A stretch of 64,000 nucleotides of DNA from Mycobacterium sp. GA-1285 (lineage in GTDB: Bacteria; Actinomycetota; Actinomycetes; Mycobacteriales; Mycobacteriaceae): contig NZ_LQIS01000055.1 in assembly GCF_001499905.1 (NCBI RefSeq), forward strand, positions 122,681-186,680, given 5' to 3'. The stretch's first letter is position 1, and every line of letters starts with the position of its first letter. Of this stretch, positions 52,886 to 61,876 are shown one piece after another. The translations under genes were made by a program, and so were the position numbers. The notes beneath the pieces are model-generated. The model searched no databases, was not told the DNA's origin, and was given only the letters and a program-made list of their open reading frames with translations.

Positions 52886-53365
52886 ATGACCACCGAACAC
52901 GTAGACGCACGTCCGGCGCTCGCGAGCGCGCTCGTGACGGCGATCGATCACGTGGGGATCGCAGTGCCGGACCTCGATGCGGCGATCAAGTGGTACCACG
53001 ACCATCTCGGAATGATCGTCCTTCACGAAGAGGTCAACGAGGATCAGGGCGTGCGCGAGGCGATGCTCTCGGTGCGCGGGGCCCCCATCGGCAGCGCGCA
53101 GATCCAGTTGATGGCGCCCCTGGACGAGACCTCGACGATCGCCAAGTTCCTGGACAAGCGCGGCCCCGGTCTTCAGCAGCTGGCCTACCGCGTCAGCGAC
53201 ATCGACGCACTCAGCGAGCGCCTGCGCGCCGACGGGGTGCGGCTGCTCTACGACGCGCCGCGCCGCGGCACCGCCAACTCGCGGATCAACTTCATCCATC
53301 CCAAGGACGCCGGCGGCGTGCTCGTCGAGCTGGTCGAGCCGGCCTCCGAAGCATCCGACCACTAG
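52886..53365 (+). CDS. Methylmalonyl-CoA epimerase
   Basis: A 159-residue two-module VOC enzyme that interconverts (R)- and (S)-methylmalonyl-CoA. The metal ligands are visible: His in AIDHVGIAVPDLDAAIKWYHDHLG, Gln in SAQIQLMAPL, His in NFIHPKDAGG and Glu in VLVELVEP. ATG 52886 (MTTEHVDA) is chosen because the family begins about there. The epimerase serves propionyl-CoA and odd-chain or branched-acid metabolism and feeds B12-dependent mutases such as those of the cell's mutAB pathway. Confidence 0.94.
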   Translation: MTTEHVDARPALASALVTAIDHVGIAVPDLDAAIKWYHDHLGMIVLHEEVNEDQGVREAMLSVRGAPIGSAQIQLMAPLDETSTIAKFLDKRGPGLQQLAYRVSDIDALSERLRADGVRLLYDAPRRGTANSRINFIHPKDAGGVLVELVEPASEASDH

Positions 53366-53658
53366 GACCACTTGCGAGTCGGGCCGCGCGTAGCCCGGTG
53401 AGTCCAGCACGGCGTGTGCCAGTGTCGACGGTCATCGACCGCCCGCTCCCCCATATCGGCCGGGAACACCACGACATGTGCTGTCCCAGGCCGGATTTCG
53501 TGGTCACACCCCGGGCATCGGTACGTCTTGGTCGCACGCGCCGCCGCGATCGGGCGCACCTCGTAGTCGTAGCCGTCCGGCCCAGTTTCGACACGGCGGG
53601 ACGCATCCAACGGCGGTGGCGGACGTTCCGGCCGCCGACGAGAACGCTTGCGAGCCAT
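53362..53658 (-). CDS. Small zinc-binding protein (Rv1322-like)
   Basis: A 98-residue basic protein: an Arg/Pro-rich N-terminus (MARKRSRRRPERPPPPL), then a zinc-ribbon pattern CPGCDHEIRPG and a HWHTPCW segment, so Cys/His ligands are available. It begins at ATG 53658, overlapping the nucS stop by one base (TGATG), and overlaps the end of the epimerase gene by 4 nt on the other strand. Coupling to nucS suggests a DNA-linked role, which is unproven. Confidence 0.85.
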   Translation of the reverse strand: MARKRSRRRPERPPPPLDASRRVETGPDGYDYEVRPIAAARATKTYRCPGCDHEIRPGTAHVVVFPADMGERAVDDRRHWHTPCWTHRATRGPTRKWS

Positions 53659-54329
53659 CAGAACAGCCGGAACTCGTCGCTGTCCATGCCGCGCATCTTG
53701 TCGTAGTCGAGCGTGACGCAGCGGATACCGCGGTCGGTGGCCAGGGTTCGGGCCTGCGGCTTGATCTGCTGGGCGGCGAAGATGCCGGTGACCGGCGCCA
53801 GCAGGCTGTCACGGTTGAGCAGTTCGAGATAGCGGGTGAGCTGTTCGACTCCGTCGATCTCGCCGCGGCGCTTGATCTCGACCGCGACCGACCCGCCATT
53901 CGGGTCGCGGCACAACAGGTCGACCGGGCCGATCGCGGTCATGTACTCGCGTCGCACCAGCGTGTAACCCGTCCCGAGCAGCTCCACGTGCTCGGCCAGC
54001 AGCTGTTGAAGGTGCGCTTCGACACCGTCCTTGACCAGACCGGGGTCGACGCCGAGTTCGTGGCTGGAGTCGTGTTCGATGTCTTCGACGGTGATCCGCA
54101 ACTGCTCACCGGCCTTGTTCTCGACCACCCACACAGGCGTCGGCCCGGAGGTGTCCTCGGTGAGGCGACACGGCGGGCTCATCCAGTTCAACGGCTTGTA
54201 CGCACGGTCGTCGGCGTGCACGCTCACCGAACCGTCCGCCTTGATCAGAAGCAGCCGCCGTGCGGAAGGCAGGTGCGCGGTCAGGCGTCCGACGTAGTCC
54301 ACGGTGCACTGGGCGATCACGAGACGCAC
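53658..54329 (-). CDS. nucS: Mismatch-specific endonuclease NucS
   Basis: A 223-residue NucS/EndoMS nuclease that replaces MutS/MutL mismatch repair in actinobacteria by cutting both strands at certain mismatches. The N-terminal DNA-binding domain precedes the nuclease core with GPVDLLCRDPNGGSVAVEIKRRGEIDGVEQLTRYLELL; the Asp, Glu and Lys of that stretch are the active-site residues. The C-terminal DEFRLF is a clamp-binding motif of the kind seen in mycobacterial NucS. GTG 54329 starts the gene, 45 nt from the divergent cyclase. Confidence 0.96.
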   Translation of the reverse strand: MRLVIAQCTVDYVGRLTAHLPSARRLLLIKADGSVSVHADDRAYKPLNWMSPPCRLTEDTSGPTPVWVVENKAGEQLRITVEDIEHDSSHELGVDPGLVKDGVEAHLQQLLAEHVELLGTGYTLVRREYMTAIGPVDLLCRDPNGGSVAVEIKRRGEIDGVEQLTRYLELLNRDSLLAPVTGIFAAQQIKPQARTLATDRGIRCVTLDYDKMRGMDSDEFRLF

Positions 54330-54374
54330 CCGACCACCTTAGGCGGCCGCCCGGCAATTTAGGCTGAGGGCACA

Positions 54375-55976
54375 ATGACCGCCACCAGGAGCGTCGCACA
54401 TCGGCTGGGTCGCGTCCTGGAGAGGCTGACCCGCCAGAGCGGGCGGCTGGGCACCCCGGAGTTCGGGTCGTGGCTGCTCGGCAAACCGGAGGAAAGCCAG
54501 CAGCGCCGACGCATCCGCATCCAGGTGATCCTCACCTTCTTCATCCTGTTCACCAACTTCCTCGGCATCGCCGTATCGCTGCTGCTCAACGCAGTCGCCA
54601 TCCCGGTGCCCAGTGTTTTCACCGACGCACCTCGCTGGCTGACCTGGGGTGTCGTACCCGCCTACATGCTCGTGGCTCTGGTCTTCGGCACCGCGTGGAT
54701 CACTTCGCGGACCGTCAACTCTCTGCGATGGGCCATCGAGGAGCGCACCCCCACCCAGGTCGACCAACGCAACGTGTTCCTCGCTCCGTGGCGAGTGGCC
54801 AAAAAACTCCTCCTGCTGTGGGGCATCGGCATGGTGCTGTTCACCGTGCTGTACGGCATGCAGAACTCGGCCTTCATCCCCCGGTTCCTGCTCGCGGTGG
54901 GCTTCCCCGGCATTGTGGTGGCGACCGCCTGTTACATGATCACCGAGTTCGCTCTCCGGCCGATCGCCGCCCAGGCGCTCGAGGCCGGTCGTCCACCACG
55001 CCGGTTGGCGCACGGAGTCATGGGCCGCACCATGACCGTCTGGCTGCTCAGTTCCGGAGTGCCGGTGCTCGGCATCCTTCTGCTTGCGGTGTTCGCCCTG
55101 TCGCTGCGGAACCTCACCGCGACGCAGTTCGCGGTAGCCGTGATGATCATCGCGGTCATCGCCCTGGCCTTCGGCTTGATCCTGATGTGGCTGTTGTCGT
55201 GGCTCATCGCCACCCCGGTCCGGGTCGTGCGCTCGGCTCTCAAGCATGTCGAAGAAGGCGACCTGGACTGCAATCTCGTCGTCTTCGACGGCACCGAACT
55301 CGGTGAGTTGCAGCGCGGATTCAACTCGATGGTGCAGGGGCTCAAAGAACGTGAACGCCTGCGGGACATCTTCGGCCGCCACGTCGGTCGCGAGGTCGCC
55401 GCCGAGGCGGAGAAGCAGCGGCCCAAACTCGGCGGTGAAGAGCGGCACGTCGCGGTGATCTTCGTCGACATCATCGGATCGACGAAGTTGGTCACCGCCA
55501 AGCGCGCCACGGAGGTCGTCGAGCTGCTCAACCGGTTCTTCGCGGTGGTCGTCGAGGAGGTCGATCGCCACCACGGCTTCGTCAACAAGTTCGAGGGTGA
55601 TGGTGCGCTCGCGGTGTTCGGCGCTCCTGTGCGCCTCGAGAACCCGGAGGATTCGGCACTGGCCGCCGCGCGGGCGATCGCGCGGCGCATCCATGAGGAG
55701 GTGCCCGAGTTCGACGCCGGCATCGGCGTGGCGGCCGGTGAGGCGGTGGCGGGCAACGTCGGCGCACGGGAACGCTTCGAGTACACCGTGATCGGCGAAC
55801 CCGTCAACGAAGCGGCACGGCTGTGCGAACTGGCCAAGGAGACTCCCGGCCATGTGTTGGCCAGCTCCGACGCTGTGCGCGGCGCGGGCGAAGACGAGTG
55901 TGCCCGTTGGCAATTGGGCGACGAGGTGACGCTGCGCGGACACCACGAGCCGACGAGGTTGGCCCTACCGGTCTGA
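54375..55976 (+). CDS. Membrane nucleotide cyclase with HAMP domain (Rv1318c-1320c type)
   Basis: A 533-residue class III cyclase. Six hydrophobic helices span residues 50-280, the HAMP segment ATPVRVVRSALKHVEEGDLD follows, and the cyclase domain starts near 355. D365 (FVDIIGST) and D409 bind metal, and K405 is the purine-sensing Lys. The position that is normally Asp in this family (VIGD, D426 in the cyclase at 6731) is E475 here (VIGEPVNEAARL). That change may alter nucleotide choice or activity. It occupies the place of Rv1318c-Rv1320c but as a single gene. Confidence 0.92.
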   Translation: MTATRSVAHRLGRVLERLTRQSGRLGTPEFGSWLLGKPEESQQRRRIRIQVILTFFILFTNFLGIAVSLLLNAVAIPVPSVFTDAPRWLTWGVVPAYMLVALVFGTAWITSRTVNSLRWAIEERTPTQVDQRNVFLAPWRVAKKLLLLWGIGMVLFTVLYGMQNSAFIPRFLLAVGFPGIVVATACYMITEFALRPIAAQALEAGRPPRRLAHGVMGRTMTVWLLSSGVPVLGILLLAVFALSLRNLTATQFAVAVMIIAVIALAFGLILMWLLSWLIATPVRVVRSALKHVEEGDLDCNLVVFDGTELGELQRGFNSMVQGLKERERLRDIFGRHVGREVAAEAEKQRPKLGGEERHVAVIFVDIIGSTKLVTAKRATEVVELLNRFFAVVVEEVDRHHGFVNKFEGDGALAVFGAPVRLENPEDSALAAARAIARRIHEEVPEFDAGIGVAAGEAVAGNVGARERFEYTVIGEPVNEAARLCELAKETPGHVLASSDAVRGAGEDECARWQLGDEVTLRGHHEPTRLALPV

Positions 55977-57263
55977 CCCGTCTGACCTCCGCAAAAAACC
56001 GTCGGCTGCGCTCAGCGCGTCCCCCAGCATCCCGAATACCCTGGCGTCGTTGCCCTCGGTGTGGCGCGGCGTCAGAACCTCGTCGGGATCGACCACGTAC
56101 CCCTCTTTGCCCACGGCGACGAGCGACTCGCGCATGCCCGCGAACATGCGACGTGCGGCGTCATCGATGTCGTCAATGCGTGACAACTCGAGAATGGCGA
56201 CATCGTACGCGTCGCGCTCGTAGCCGACCCTGCGCAGCACCTGCTCGGCTCCGGCGAACAACAGATCGCCGTGCAGCTCGAAAACCCGGACGCCAGGCCG
56301 GGCGTCGTACGTGTTTCGGATCGTCGACCGAGACTCTCGGGTGTGGGACAGAAAATGCAGCCCGAGGTCCGCCGACAGACTGCGGCACACCTCGACGCCT
56401 CGCACGCTGTTGCCCTTGGTGTCCAACAGTGGTGAGTAAACGCCGATTCCGAGCTGACCGGGCAGCACCGCCGCAATGCCGCCGCCGACACCGCTCTTGG
56501 CGGGCATGCCGACCGCGCTCACCCAATCTCCCGCCGCGTCGTACATACCGCACGTGACCATCACGCTCAGGGTGCGCTGCACGACCGCCGCGGTGGCGAC
56601 CCGCCGTCCCCCCATCGGCTCGACACCCCCGCGGGCGAGGGTGGCGGCCATCTTGGCCAGATCGGTGCTCGTCACCTTGATCGAGCACTGCCGGATGTAG
56701 ACGTCGAGAATCTCGTCGGGATCGCCGTCGAGCACGCCGAAACTCTGCAGCATGTAGGCGATCGCGCGGTTGCGACTGCCGCTCGCCTGCTCGGAGGCGT
56801 AGACGTCGTGATCGAATGCCAGTTCGCGGCCCGCGAACGTCGAATAGAACTCGTGGATCCGGTTGAACCGGTCATCGGCCGTGACACCGGGCACCAGGGA
56901 GACCGCGGCGATCGCACCGGCGTTGATCATCGGGTTCTTCGGTGTCTTGGTGCGTTCGTCGACGCTGATTTCGTTGAACGGCTCGCCGGAGGGTTCCACG
57001 CCGATCTTGGCATCGACGGCGTCCATGCCGAGGCGCTCGAGCGCAAGCGCATAGGTGAACGGCTTGGACACCGACTGGATCGTGAATTCGATTGCCGTGT
57101 CGCCGGATTCGTAGACATAACCGTCGGCCATCGACAAGGACAGCCCGAATCCGGTGGGGTCGACGCTTCTCAATTCGGGGATATAGTCGGCCAGGGCGCC
57201 TTCGTCGTTGTCGGCGTGGTGTGCCCGAATCTGGTCCAGGAACCGCTGTACCAGTTCGGCCAT
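55965..57263 (-). CDS. glsA: Glutaminase A with C-terminal STAS domain
   Basis: A 432-residue protein. The first 300 residues are a beta-lactamase-fold glutaminase: the nucleophile Ser and Lys are in IQSVSKPF near residue 63, NPMINAGAIA near 112 and MPAKSGVGGGI near 253. The last 110 residues (GVRVFELHGDLLFAGAEQVLRRV and so on) form a STAS-like regulatory domain, a known bacterial arrangement. It hydrolyses glutamine to glutamate and ammonia. Its end overlaps the convergent cyclase by 12 nt. It is not in the remembered tuberculosis order here. Confidence 0.93.
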   Translation of the reverse strand: MAELVQRFLDQIRAHHADNDEGALADYIPELRSVDPTGFGLSLSMADGYVYESGDTAIEFTIQSVSKPFTYALALERLGMDAVDAKIGVEPSGEPFNEISVDERTKTPKNPMINAGAIAAVSLVPGVTADDRFNRIHEFYSTFAGRELAFDHDVYASEQASGSRNRAIAYMLQSFGVLDGDPDEILDVYIRQCSIKVTSTDLAKMAATLARGGVEPMGGRRVATAAVVQRTLSVMVTCGMYDAAGDWVSAVGMPAKSGVGGGIAAVLPGQLGIGVYSPLLDTKGNSVRGVEVCRSLSADLGLHFLSHTRESRSTIRNTYDARPGVRVFELHGDLLFAGAEQVLRRVGYERDAYDVAILELSRIDDIDDAARRMFAGMRESLVAVGKEGYVVDPDEVLTPRHTEGNDARVFGMLGDALSAADGFLRRSDGSDR

Positions 57264-57272
57264 CTCTCGATC

Positions 57273-58706
57273 CTAGGCCGGTACCCAGTTTCCGTGGAAG
57301 CCGGCGGGCACGCGGTGCGGCAACTTGATGATCGCGACGTCCTCCAGGGTCTGCGCGTCGAGCAGCGCCAGCTCGCTGCGGTCGGTCCGACGGTCGTAGA
57401 CGTAACCCATCAACACGCCGTCGTCCTCTGCCGCATCCGCTGACGATGGCTCGAAGACGAACTCGCCGAGCACCTTTCCGTCACTGAAGGACCGGGATTC
57501 GCTTGCCCCACCGACGAAGTCATGCTTGAGCAGGACATCGCCCCCCTCCGCCTGGCCGACACAAGGCGCGTACCCGTAGCGGTGACGCTTGCCGACGCGG
57601 CGTTCATCGACGCGCGGGAACTCCTGCCCGCGATCGTCGATGCGCGATTCGCGGACCTTGCCGTCGGCGAGATCGACCGTCCAGCGGTCGAGCGTCGGGG
57701 GGCCCTCGTCGGGCCCCAGGTGGTTGGTGTCGAACATCTTCGGGTGCCGCACGACGTCGAGCACGATGGTGCCCTCGTCGTCGTAGGCGTTCATCGGATG
57801 GAACACGTAGCAGGGCTCGACGTCGAACCAGCGCACGTCGGCATTGGTTCCGTCACGTGGCATCACGCCGACCCGCGCGGGATACCGCGGGTTCCACGAG
57901 TACGGGAACCGACGATCGGTTGTGTCACCCCGCGGTTGTCGCGCAGTGATCGGGTCAGGGACCCGCACCCGACCGATGAGGGACGACAACACGAGCCGGG
58001 AGATCGAGCGAAGACCGCGCGGAACCGTCATCTCCACCGCCATGTGGACGTCGAACGTCACCGGTAGGTCGTAGAACACGACGTGGTTTTCCGTGAGTGA
58101 GAAGTCGTGCATCATCGGGCTGCCCGCGACCTCGACATCGACCGTGCGTCGCGCTCGCCCGTCGGCGCCGATCACCGAGTACTGCACGGTGTTGCCGCGG
58201 TACATGCTGTACGAGACGGCGTGCAATTCACCGGTGTCCGGGTCACGCTTGGGATGCGCGGTGTAACCGCCGGTCAGAGTCCCGTCGAAATCGCACGCGC
58301 CGAGGGTGTCCAGCTCGTCGGTGAGTTCGACGTTTGTCACGCCTGATTCGATCAGCGCCAGTGTCTTACCGGCGTGACCGATGACGTTGGTGTTGGCACC
58401 GATTCCCGAGATCGGAAAGTGACCCTTCGGCGGTGACTCTCCCAATGCTCTGGCAGTCTGCGGGCCACGGACCCACCGGTTGCGATACCACTCCGCCCTG
58501 CCGTCGCGGATCCGGATGCCGTGCACCATTCCGTCTCCGGTGAACCAGTGATACAGCTCGGGGTCGACCTCTCCGATCGGATTCGGTCCATTGCGCAGAT
58601 AACGGCCGTCGAGGTGATCGGGGATCGTTCCGATGACCTCCAGGTCGGTCAGCGTGTGTTCTTCGTGGATCGGCGCGAAGGCGCCTTCGAGGTAACGGTT
58701 TGTCAT
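57273..58706 (-). CDS. Carotenoid cleavage oxygenase
   Basis: A 477-residue non-heme iron dioxygenase of the carotenoid oxygenase family, which splits double bonds of carotenoids, stilbenes or related compounds. The start DGRYLRNGPNPIGEVDPELYHWFTGDGMVHGIRI and SPMMHDFSLTENHVVFYDLP are family signatures. Four His ligands are expected, one each in GGYTAHPKRDP, MMHDF, CYVFHPMNAYD and AGFHGNWVP. The ATG at 58706 faces a TetR gene; the two identical-type palindromes in the 55-nt gap suggest tight repression. Substrate unknown. Confidence 0.92.
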   Translation of the reverse strand: MTNRYLEGAFAPIHEEHTLTDLEVIGTIPDHLDGRYLRNGPNPIGEVDPELYHWFTGDGMVHGIRIRDGRAEWYRNRWVRGPQTARALGESPPKGHFPISGIGANTNVIGHAGKTLALIESGVTNVELTDELDTLGACDFDGTLTGGYTAHPKRDPDTGELHAVSYSMYRGNTVQYSVIGADGRARRTVDVEVAGSPMMHDFSLTENHVVFYDLPVTFDVHMAVEMTVPRGLRSISRLVLSSLIGRVRVPDPITARQPRGDTTDRRFPYSWNPRYPARVGVMPRDGTNADVRWFDVEPCYVFHPMNAYDDEGTIVLDVVRHPKMFDTNHLGPDEGPPTLDRWTVDLADGKVRESRIDDRGQEFPRVDERRVGKRHRYGYAPCVGQAEGGDVLLKHDFVGGASESRSFSDGKVLGEFVFEPSSADAAEDDGVLMGYVYDRRTDRSELALLDAQTLEDVAIIKLPHRVPAGFHGNWVPA

Positions 58707-58717
58707 CGGGACTTCCT

Positions 58718-58730
58718 ATAACGGTGTTAT
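58718..58730. promoter_or_regulatory. TetR operator candidate, left copy
   Basis: ATAACGGTGTTAT: 5-bp perfect arms around GGT, next to the carotenoid oxygenase start. It is the exact reverse complement of the site at 58743-58755. Confidence 0.75.
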
Positions 58731-58742
58731 GACGTGCCATGT

Positions 58743-58755
58743 ATAACACCGTTAT
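58743..58755. promoter_or_regulatory. TetR operator candidate, right copy
   Basis: ATAACACCGTTAT, the reverse complement of the left copy, with 25-bp centre spacing. It ends 6 nt before the TetR start, so it would also control tetR. Confidence 0.75.
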
Positions 58756-58761
58756 GGCACC

Positions 58762-59427
58762 ATGGCAAGGGTGAGCGCCGCTCGAGACAAACTGGTCGAG
58801 GCCGGCATCCGCATCCTCGAGCGCGACGGCCTGGCCGCCCTCAGCGCGCGCAGGCTCGCCGCCGAAACCGGAAGCTCGACGATGGCGGTGTACACGCACT
58901 TCCGTGGCATGTCGAATCTGATCGACGCGATCGCCGGCGAGTCGTTCGCCCGCTTCACCCGGGCGCTGACCGAGGTGAGCGCGACTGAGGATCCGGTCGC
59001 CGACTTCTTCGTGATGGGCGCCCGTTACCGGGAATTCGCGCTGCAGAACCCGCAGCGCTACCAGATGATGTTCGGCACCGCGGCCGAGTCGTTGAACCGG
59101 TACCACGCCGACCTCACGGTCACCGGCAGTGCCAGCGCCCGAAGCGAGTGGGCGGTGTCATTCGACGCACTGCTGAGCGGCGTGCGCCGGATGATCGCGG
59201 CCGGGCGCATCCGCGACGACGGTGAGGCGGCCATCGCGGGGCGGCTGTGGAGCATCAGCCACGGTGCGGTGTTGTTGGAGATCGCGGGGTTCTTCGGCCA
59301 CGAGGGGCACGGGCTGACGCAGATACTCGCTCCGTTGACCGTTGATGCGCTGGTCGGGATGGGCGACGAGCGGGACCGCACGATGCAGTCGTTGTCGGCC
59401 GCACTGACGACGCTGTCGGGGTCCTAG
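58762..59427 (+). CDS. TetR-family transcriptional regulator
   Basis: A 221-residue regulator: helix-turn-helix RDKLVEAGIRILERDGLAALSARRLAAETGSSTMAVYTHFRGMSNLIDAI at residues 8-57, then a TetR C-terminal (WHG-type) ligand domain with NPQRYQMMFGTA near 93. It is divergent from the carotenoid oxygenase with two palindromes between them, so it likely represses the oxygenase and itself until a lipophilic ligand binds. The P450 at 59465 is convergent. Confidence 0.93.
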   Translation: MARVSAARDKLVEAGIRILERDGLAALSARRLAAETGSSTMAVYTHFRGMSNLIDAIAGESFARFTRALTEVSATEDPVADFFVMGARYREFALQNPQRYQMMFGTAAESLNRYHADLTVTGSASARSEWAVSFDALLSGVRRMIAAGRIRDDGEAAIAGRLWSISHGAVLLEIAGFFGHEGHGLTQILAPLTVDALVGMGDERDRTMQSLSAALTTLSGS

Positions 59428-59464
59428 ACGCTCCCATCCGAAAACTGAAAGCCGCAACCGGATC

Positions 59465-60913
59465 TCACGTGAGCCGTTCGAGCTCGATCGGCAAGATGTC
59501 GGCCGGTGTGGGTCCCGTCCCCCATGTGAGCGGGACGCGGTAGCCGTCGGGCACTCTCCAGCGGAACTGGCGCACCAGCTTGTGCATGACCGTCTTGACC
59601 GTCATGTCGGCGAACTGCTGGCCGATGCACTTGTGGGCACCGCCGCCGAAGGGGGCGAACGCATAGCGGTTGATCGCGGCCCGGTTGGTGGCATCGCTGA
59701 ATCGCGACGGGTCGAAGGTGTCGGGGGCGGGCCACCAGTCGGACAGCCGCATTGAGGCGTGCACACTGATCGCGATCTGGGCCCTGCGGGGTATGAAGTG
59801 CCCGCAGATCGCGGTGTCGCGGATCGCTTGGCGGAACAGGGTTCCCGCTGGGGCATACATGCGCAACACCTCCTTGAACGCGGCGTCGAGCAACGGAAAA
59901 CCCTCGAGGTCGTCGAGGGAGGGCGAGTCGATGGGACGATCGACGGCTTCTTCTCGAAGTACGTTCTGCCAGCGGATGTTTCGCCCCAGCTCGTAGACGA
60001 GCATCGACAGGGCGATGGCCGTGGTGTCGTGCGCGGCCATCAGCAGGAAGATCATGTGGTTGACGACGTCGGCATCGGTGAAGCGTTGGCCGTCGTCGGA
60101 TTCGCTGCGGCACAGCATCGAGAACAGATCGGTGCCCTCGCCCGCACGGCGGTCTGAGATCTGCCTGCCGAAGTAACGCTCGAGGCGTTCCCGCGCCCGC
60201 AATCCGCGCGCCCACGTGCCGCCGGGCACGTCCGCCCGGACGATGGCCTGACCGCCGTGCACGGTGTCGTGAAAATCGCGGATGAGTTGGTCGGACTCCA
60301 CGCCGAGTTCGGTTCCGACGAACACCTCGGCGGCCTGTTGCAGCAGCATTTGCTTGATCGACGGATACATCGGAAACCGCGTTGCCGGTTGCCATGTCGC
60401 CAGCGCGCGGTCGATGCCGTCGGCAGTGTCGGTGAGATACGTGTTGAGCGCGGTGCGCGTGAACGCCCGCTGCATGATGCGCCGGTGGTCGCGGTGTTCC
60501 TCGAAATCCAACAGCATGATACCGCGATGGAAGAAGGGCCCGATCACCGGTTGCCATCCGCGGGTACTCGACAGCGCCTTGTCCCGGTTGACCCACGCCG
60601 CCTCGAGCGCTTCGGGTCCCATCAGCGCAACGACGCGAAACCCCACGCCACCGGCCCAAGACACGGGGCCGTACTTCGCATAGCGGCGCCGCGCGAACTC
60701 CAACGGGTCAGCGAGCGAAGCCAGGACATGGCCGAGATAGGGCACACCGTAGTTGCCCATCACGGGTGCCAGCCCGGAGCCGGCCGGTGGATTCGCCAGT
60801 GGACGGTCGGGACTCGGCCATCGGTCAGCGATCGACGCGCCGAGTCCGGAAAGCCGTTGTCGCGCCTCGGCCACTGAGCTTGGCGGTGCGACGGCGTCCA
60901 CGAGGTTGATCAT
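59465..60913 (-). CDS. Cytochrome P450 (fourth in window)
   Basis: A 482-residue P450 of the longer, class-II-like type found in mycobacteria. The I-helix is MAAHDTTAIA, the ExxR motif is in FKEVLRMYAP, and the heme loop FAPFGGGAHKCIGQQFAD holds Cys429. ATG 60913 (MINLVDAVAPP) is preferred to 60985 because of the ordinary length. It is set close to the carotenoid oxygenase/TetR pair, with its end 37 nt from tetR, and might act on similar isoprenoids, though no operator is visible at its start. Confidence 0.92.
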   Translation of the reverse strand: MINLVDAVAPPSSVAEARQRLSGLGASIADRWPSPDRPLANPPAGSGLAPVMGNYGVPYLGHVLASLADPLEFARRRYAKYGPVSWAGGVGFRVVALMGPEALEAAWVNRDKALSSTRGWQPVIGPFFHRGIMLLDFEEHRDHRRIMQRAFTRTALNTYLTDTADGIDRALATWQPATRFPMYPSIKQMLLQQAAEVFVGTELGVESDQLIRDFHDTVHGGQAIVRADVPGGTWARGLRARERLERYFGRQISDRRAGEGTDLFSMLCRSESDDGQRFTDADVVNHMIFLLMAAHDTTAIALSMLVYELGRNIRWQNVLREEAVDRPIDSPSLDDLEGFPLLDAAFKEVLRMYAPAGTLFRQAIRDTAICGHFIPRRAQIAISVHASMRLSDWWPAPDTFDPSRFSDATNRAAINRYAFAPFGGGAHKCIGQQFADMTVKTVMHKLVRQFRWRVPDGYRVPLTWGTGPTPADILPIELERLT

Positions 60914-61088
60914 CGGCTGAACCCTTCGTCGACCATCTGGTACGTAACCGTGCCCGTCTCGGCGAAGTTCTGTCAACGTTCTCAACCGTGATCGGCAGGG
61001 TGCGAGGAAGCGACCACGGGGACGACGGGTGACGGCGCCGCCGCCGTCGCGTGAGCGCGCCTGGCGATCACGGCGTAAGAGTCTCGGT

Positions 61089-61592
61089 TCAGCTGTCGGC
61101 GTGCCCCACTTCGGCGGGCAGCGGTGGCGGCAGCGGCTTTTGCGATGTCGTCGGTGTCGAGCCGGCGGCGGGCGGCGACATCCCCGGGCTCGACGCGGAG
61201 ACCTCGTGGAAATCCAGCATCGCCTCGTCGCGGATGACCCGCGAACCTTCCGCCAGGATCAGCGACTCCTCGGAGATGGTGTAGGTGATCCCGTCGTTGT
61301 CCACCGTGAACGTGTCTCCGGATTTCGAGGCGGTTTTGATGAGTTTCGCGCCGTCGCGCACCCGTACCCCGCGGTATTCGTATGCACCGTCGGGCGTCTT
61401 GCATACCGCCACGCGCGAGGTGGCGGTGCTGCCGAACATCACCGCCGTGGAGGGCGCCGAGCAGCGCGCGGTCGAGTCGACGTAGCCCCACGAATCCGTG
61501 GCCGGCGCCGCGACGGCCGACGGCAAGGCGAACACAGCCGCGGCCGAGCATGCGGCCACCGCACCGCCGAGAAACCAGGTCCGTTCCGACAT
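61089..61592 (-). CDS. Secreted protein of unknown function
   Basis: A 167-residue protein. A signal peptide (MSERTWFLGGAVAACSAAAVFALPSAVAAPA) with likely cleavage after AVAA precedes a beta-rich domain (GVRVRDGAKLIKTASKSGDTFTVDNDGITYTISEESLILAEG) and a Pro/Ser-rich C-terminus (PPAAGSTPTTSQKPLPPPLP). Two cysteines (near residues 44 and 65) could form a disulfide. I recognise it only as a type seen in mycobacteria. ATG 61592 is chosen; an earlier in-frame start at 61628 exists. Confidence 0.8.
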   Translation of the reverse strand: MSERTWFLGGAVAACSAAAVFALPSAVAAPATDSWGYVDSTARCSAPSTAVMFGSTATSRVAVCKTPDGAYEYRGVRVRDGAKLIKTASKSGDTFTVDNDGITYTISEESLILAEGSRVIRDEAMLDFHEVSASSPGMSPPAAGSTPTTSQKPLPPPLPAEVGHADS

Positions 61593-61876
61593 CACTTCCA
61601 CGACACCACGAGATCGGTCACTGCGCACTTAACATCGGCGAGCGTCTACGAATCGTTAACACGCCGAAACCGGCCCGTTAGCTGGCGTGCATCGCACCGG
61701 AAGTGTGCCGGTCATCTACACCTCTGACCTTCACGCCGTGTCACCGACCCGCGTCGCGGACAGCTACTCCGTCGTCATGCGGTCTCATCCCACGAGCCTG
61801 CTGCTGGCTGGGGCCTCCGACGACCATGTCGGTTTTCCGCCAGTCTTGTCGGTGACCGCGTGTAATTGTGAGAGAC
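61593..61876. other. Intergenic region between the secreted-protein gene and ada-alkA
   Basis: About 284 nt between two divergent genes. It should hold both promoters. I saw no hairpin, no repeat and no coding frame with a ribosome-binding site that convinces; the 65-codon plus-strand frame at 61687 has no family resemblance. Confidence 0.5.
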
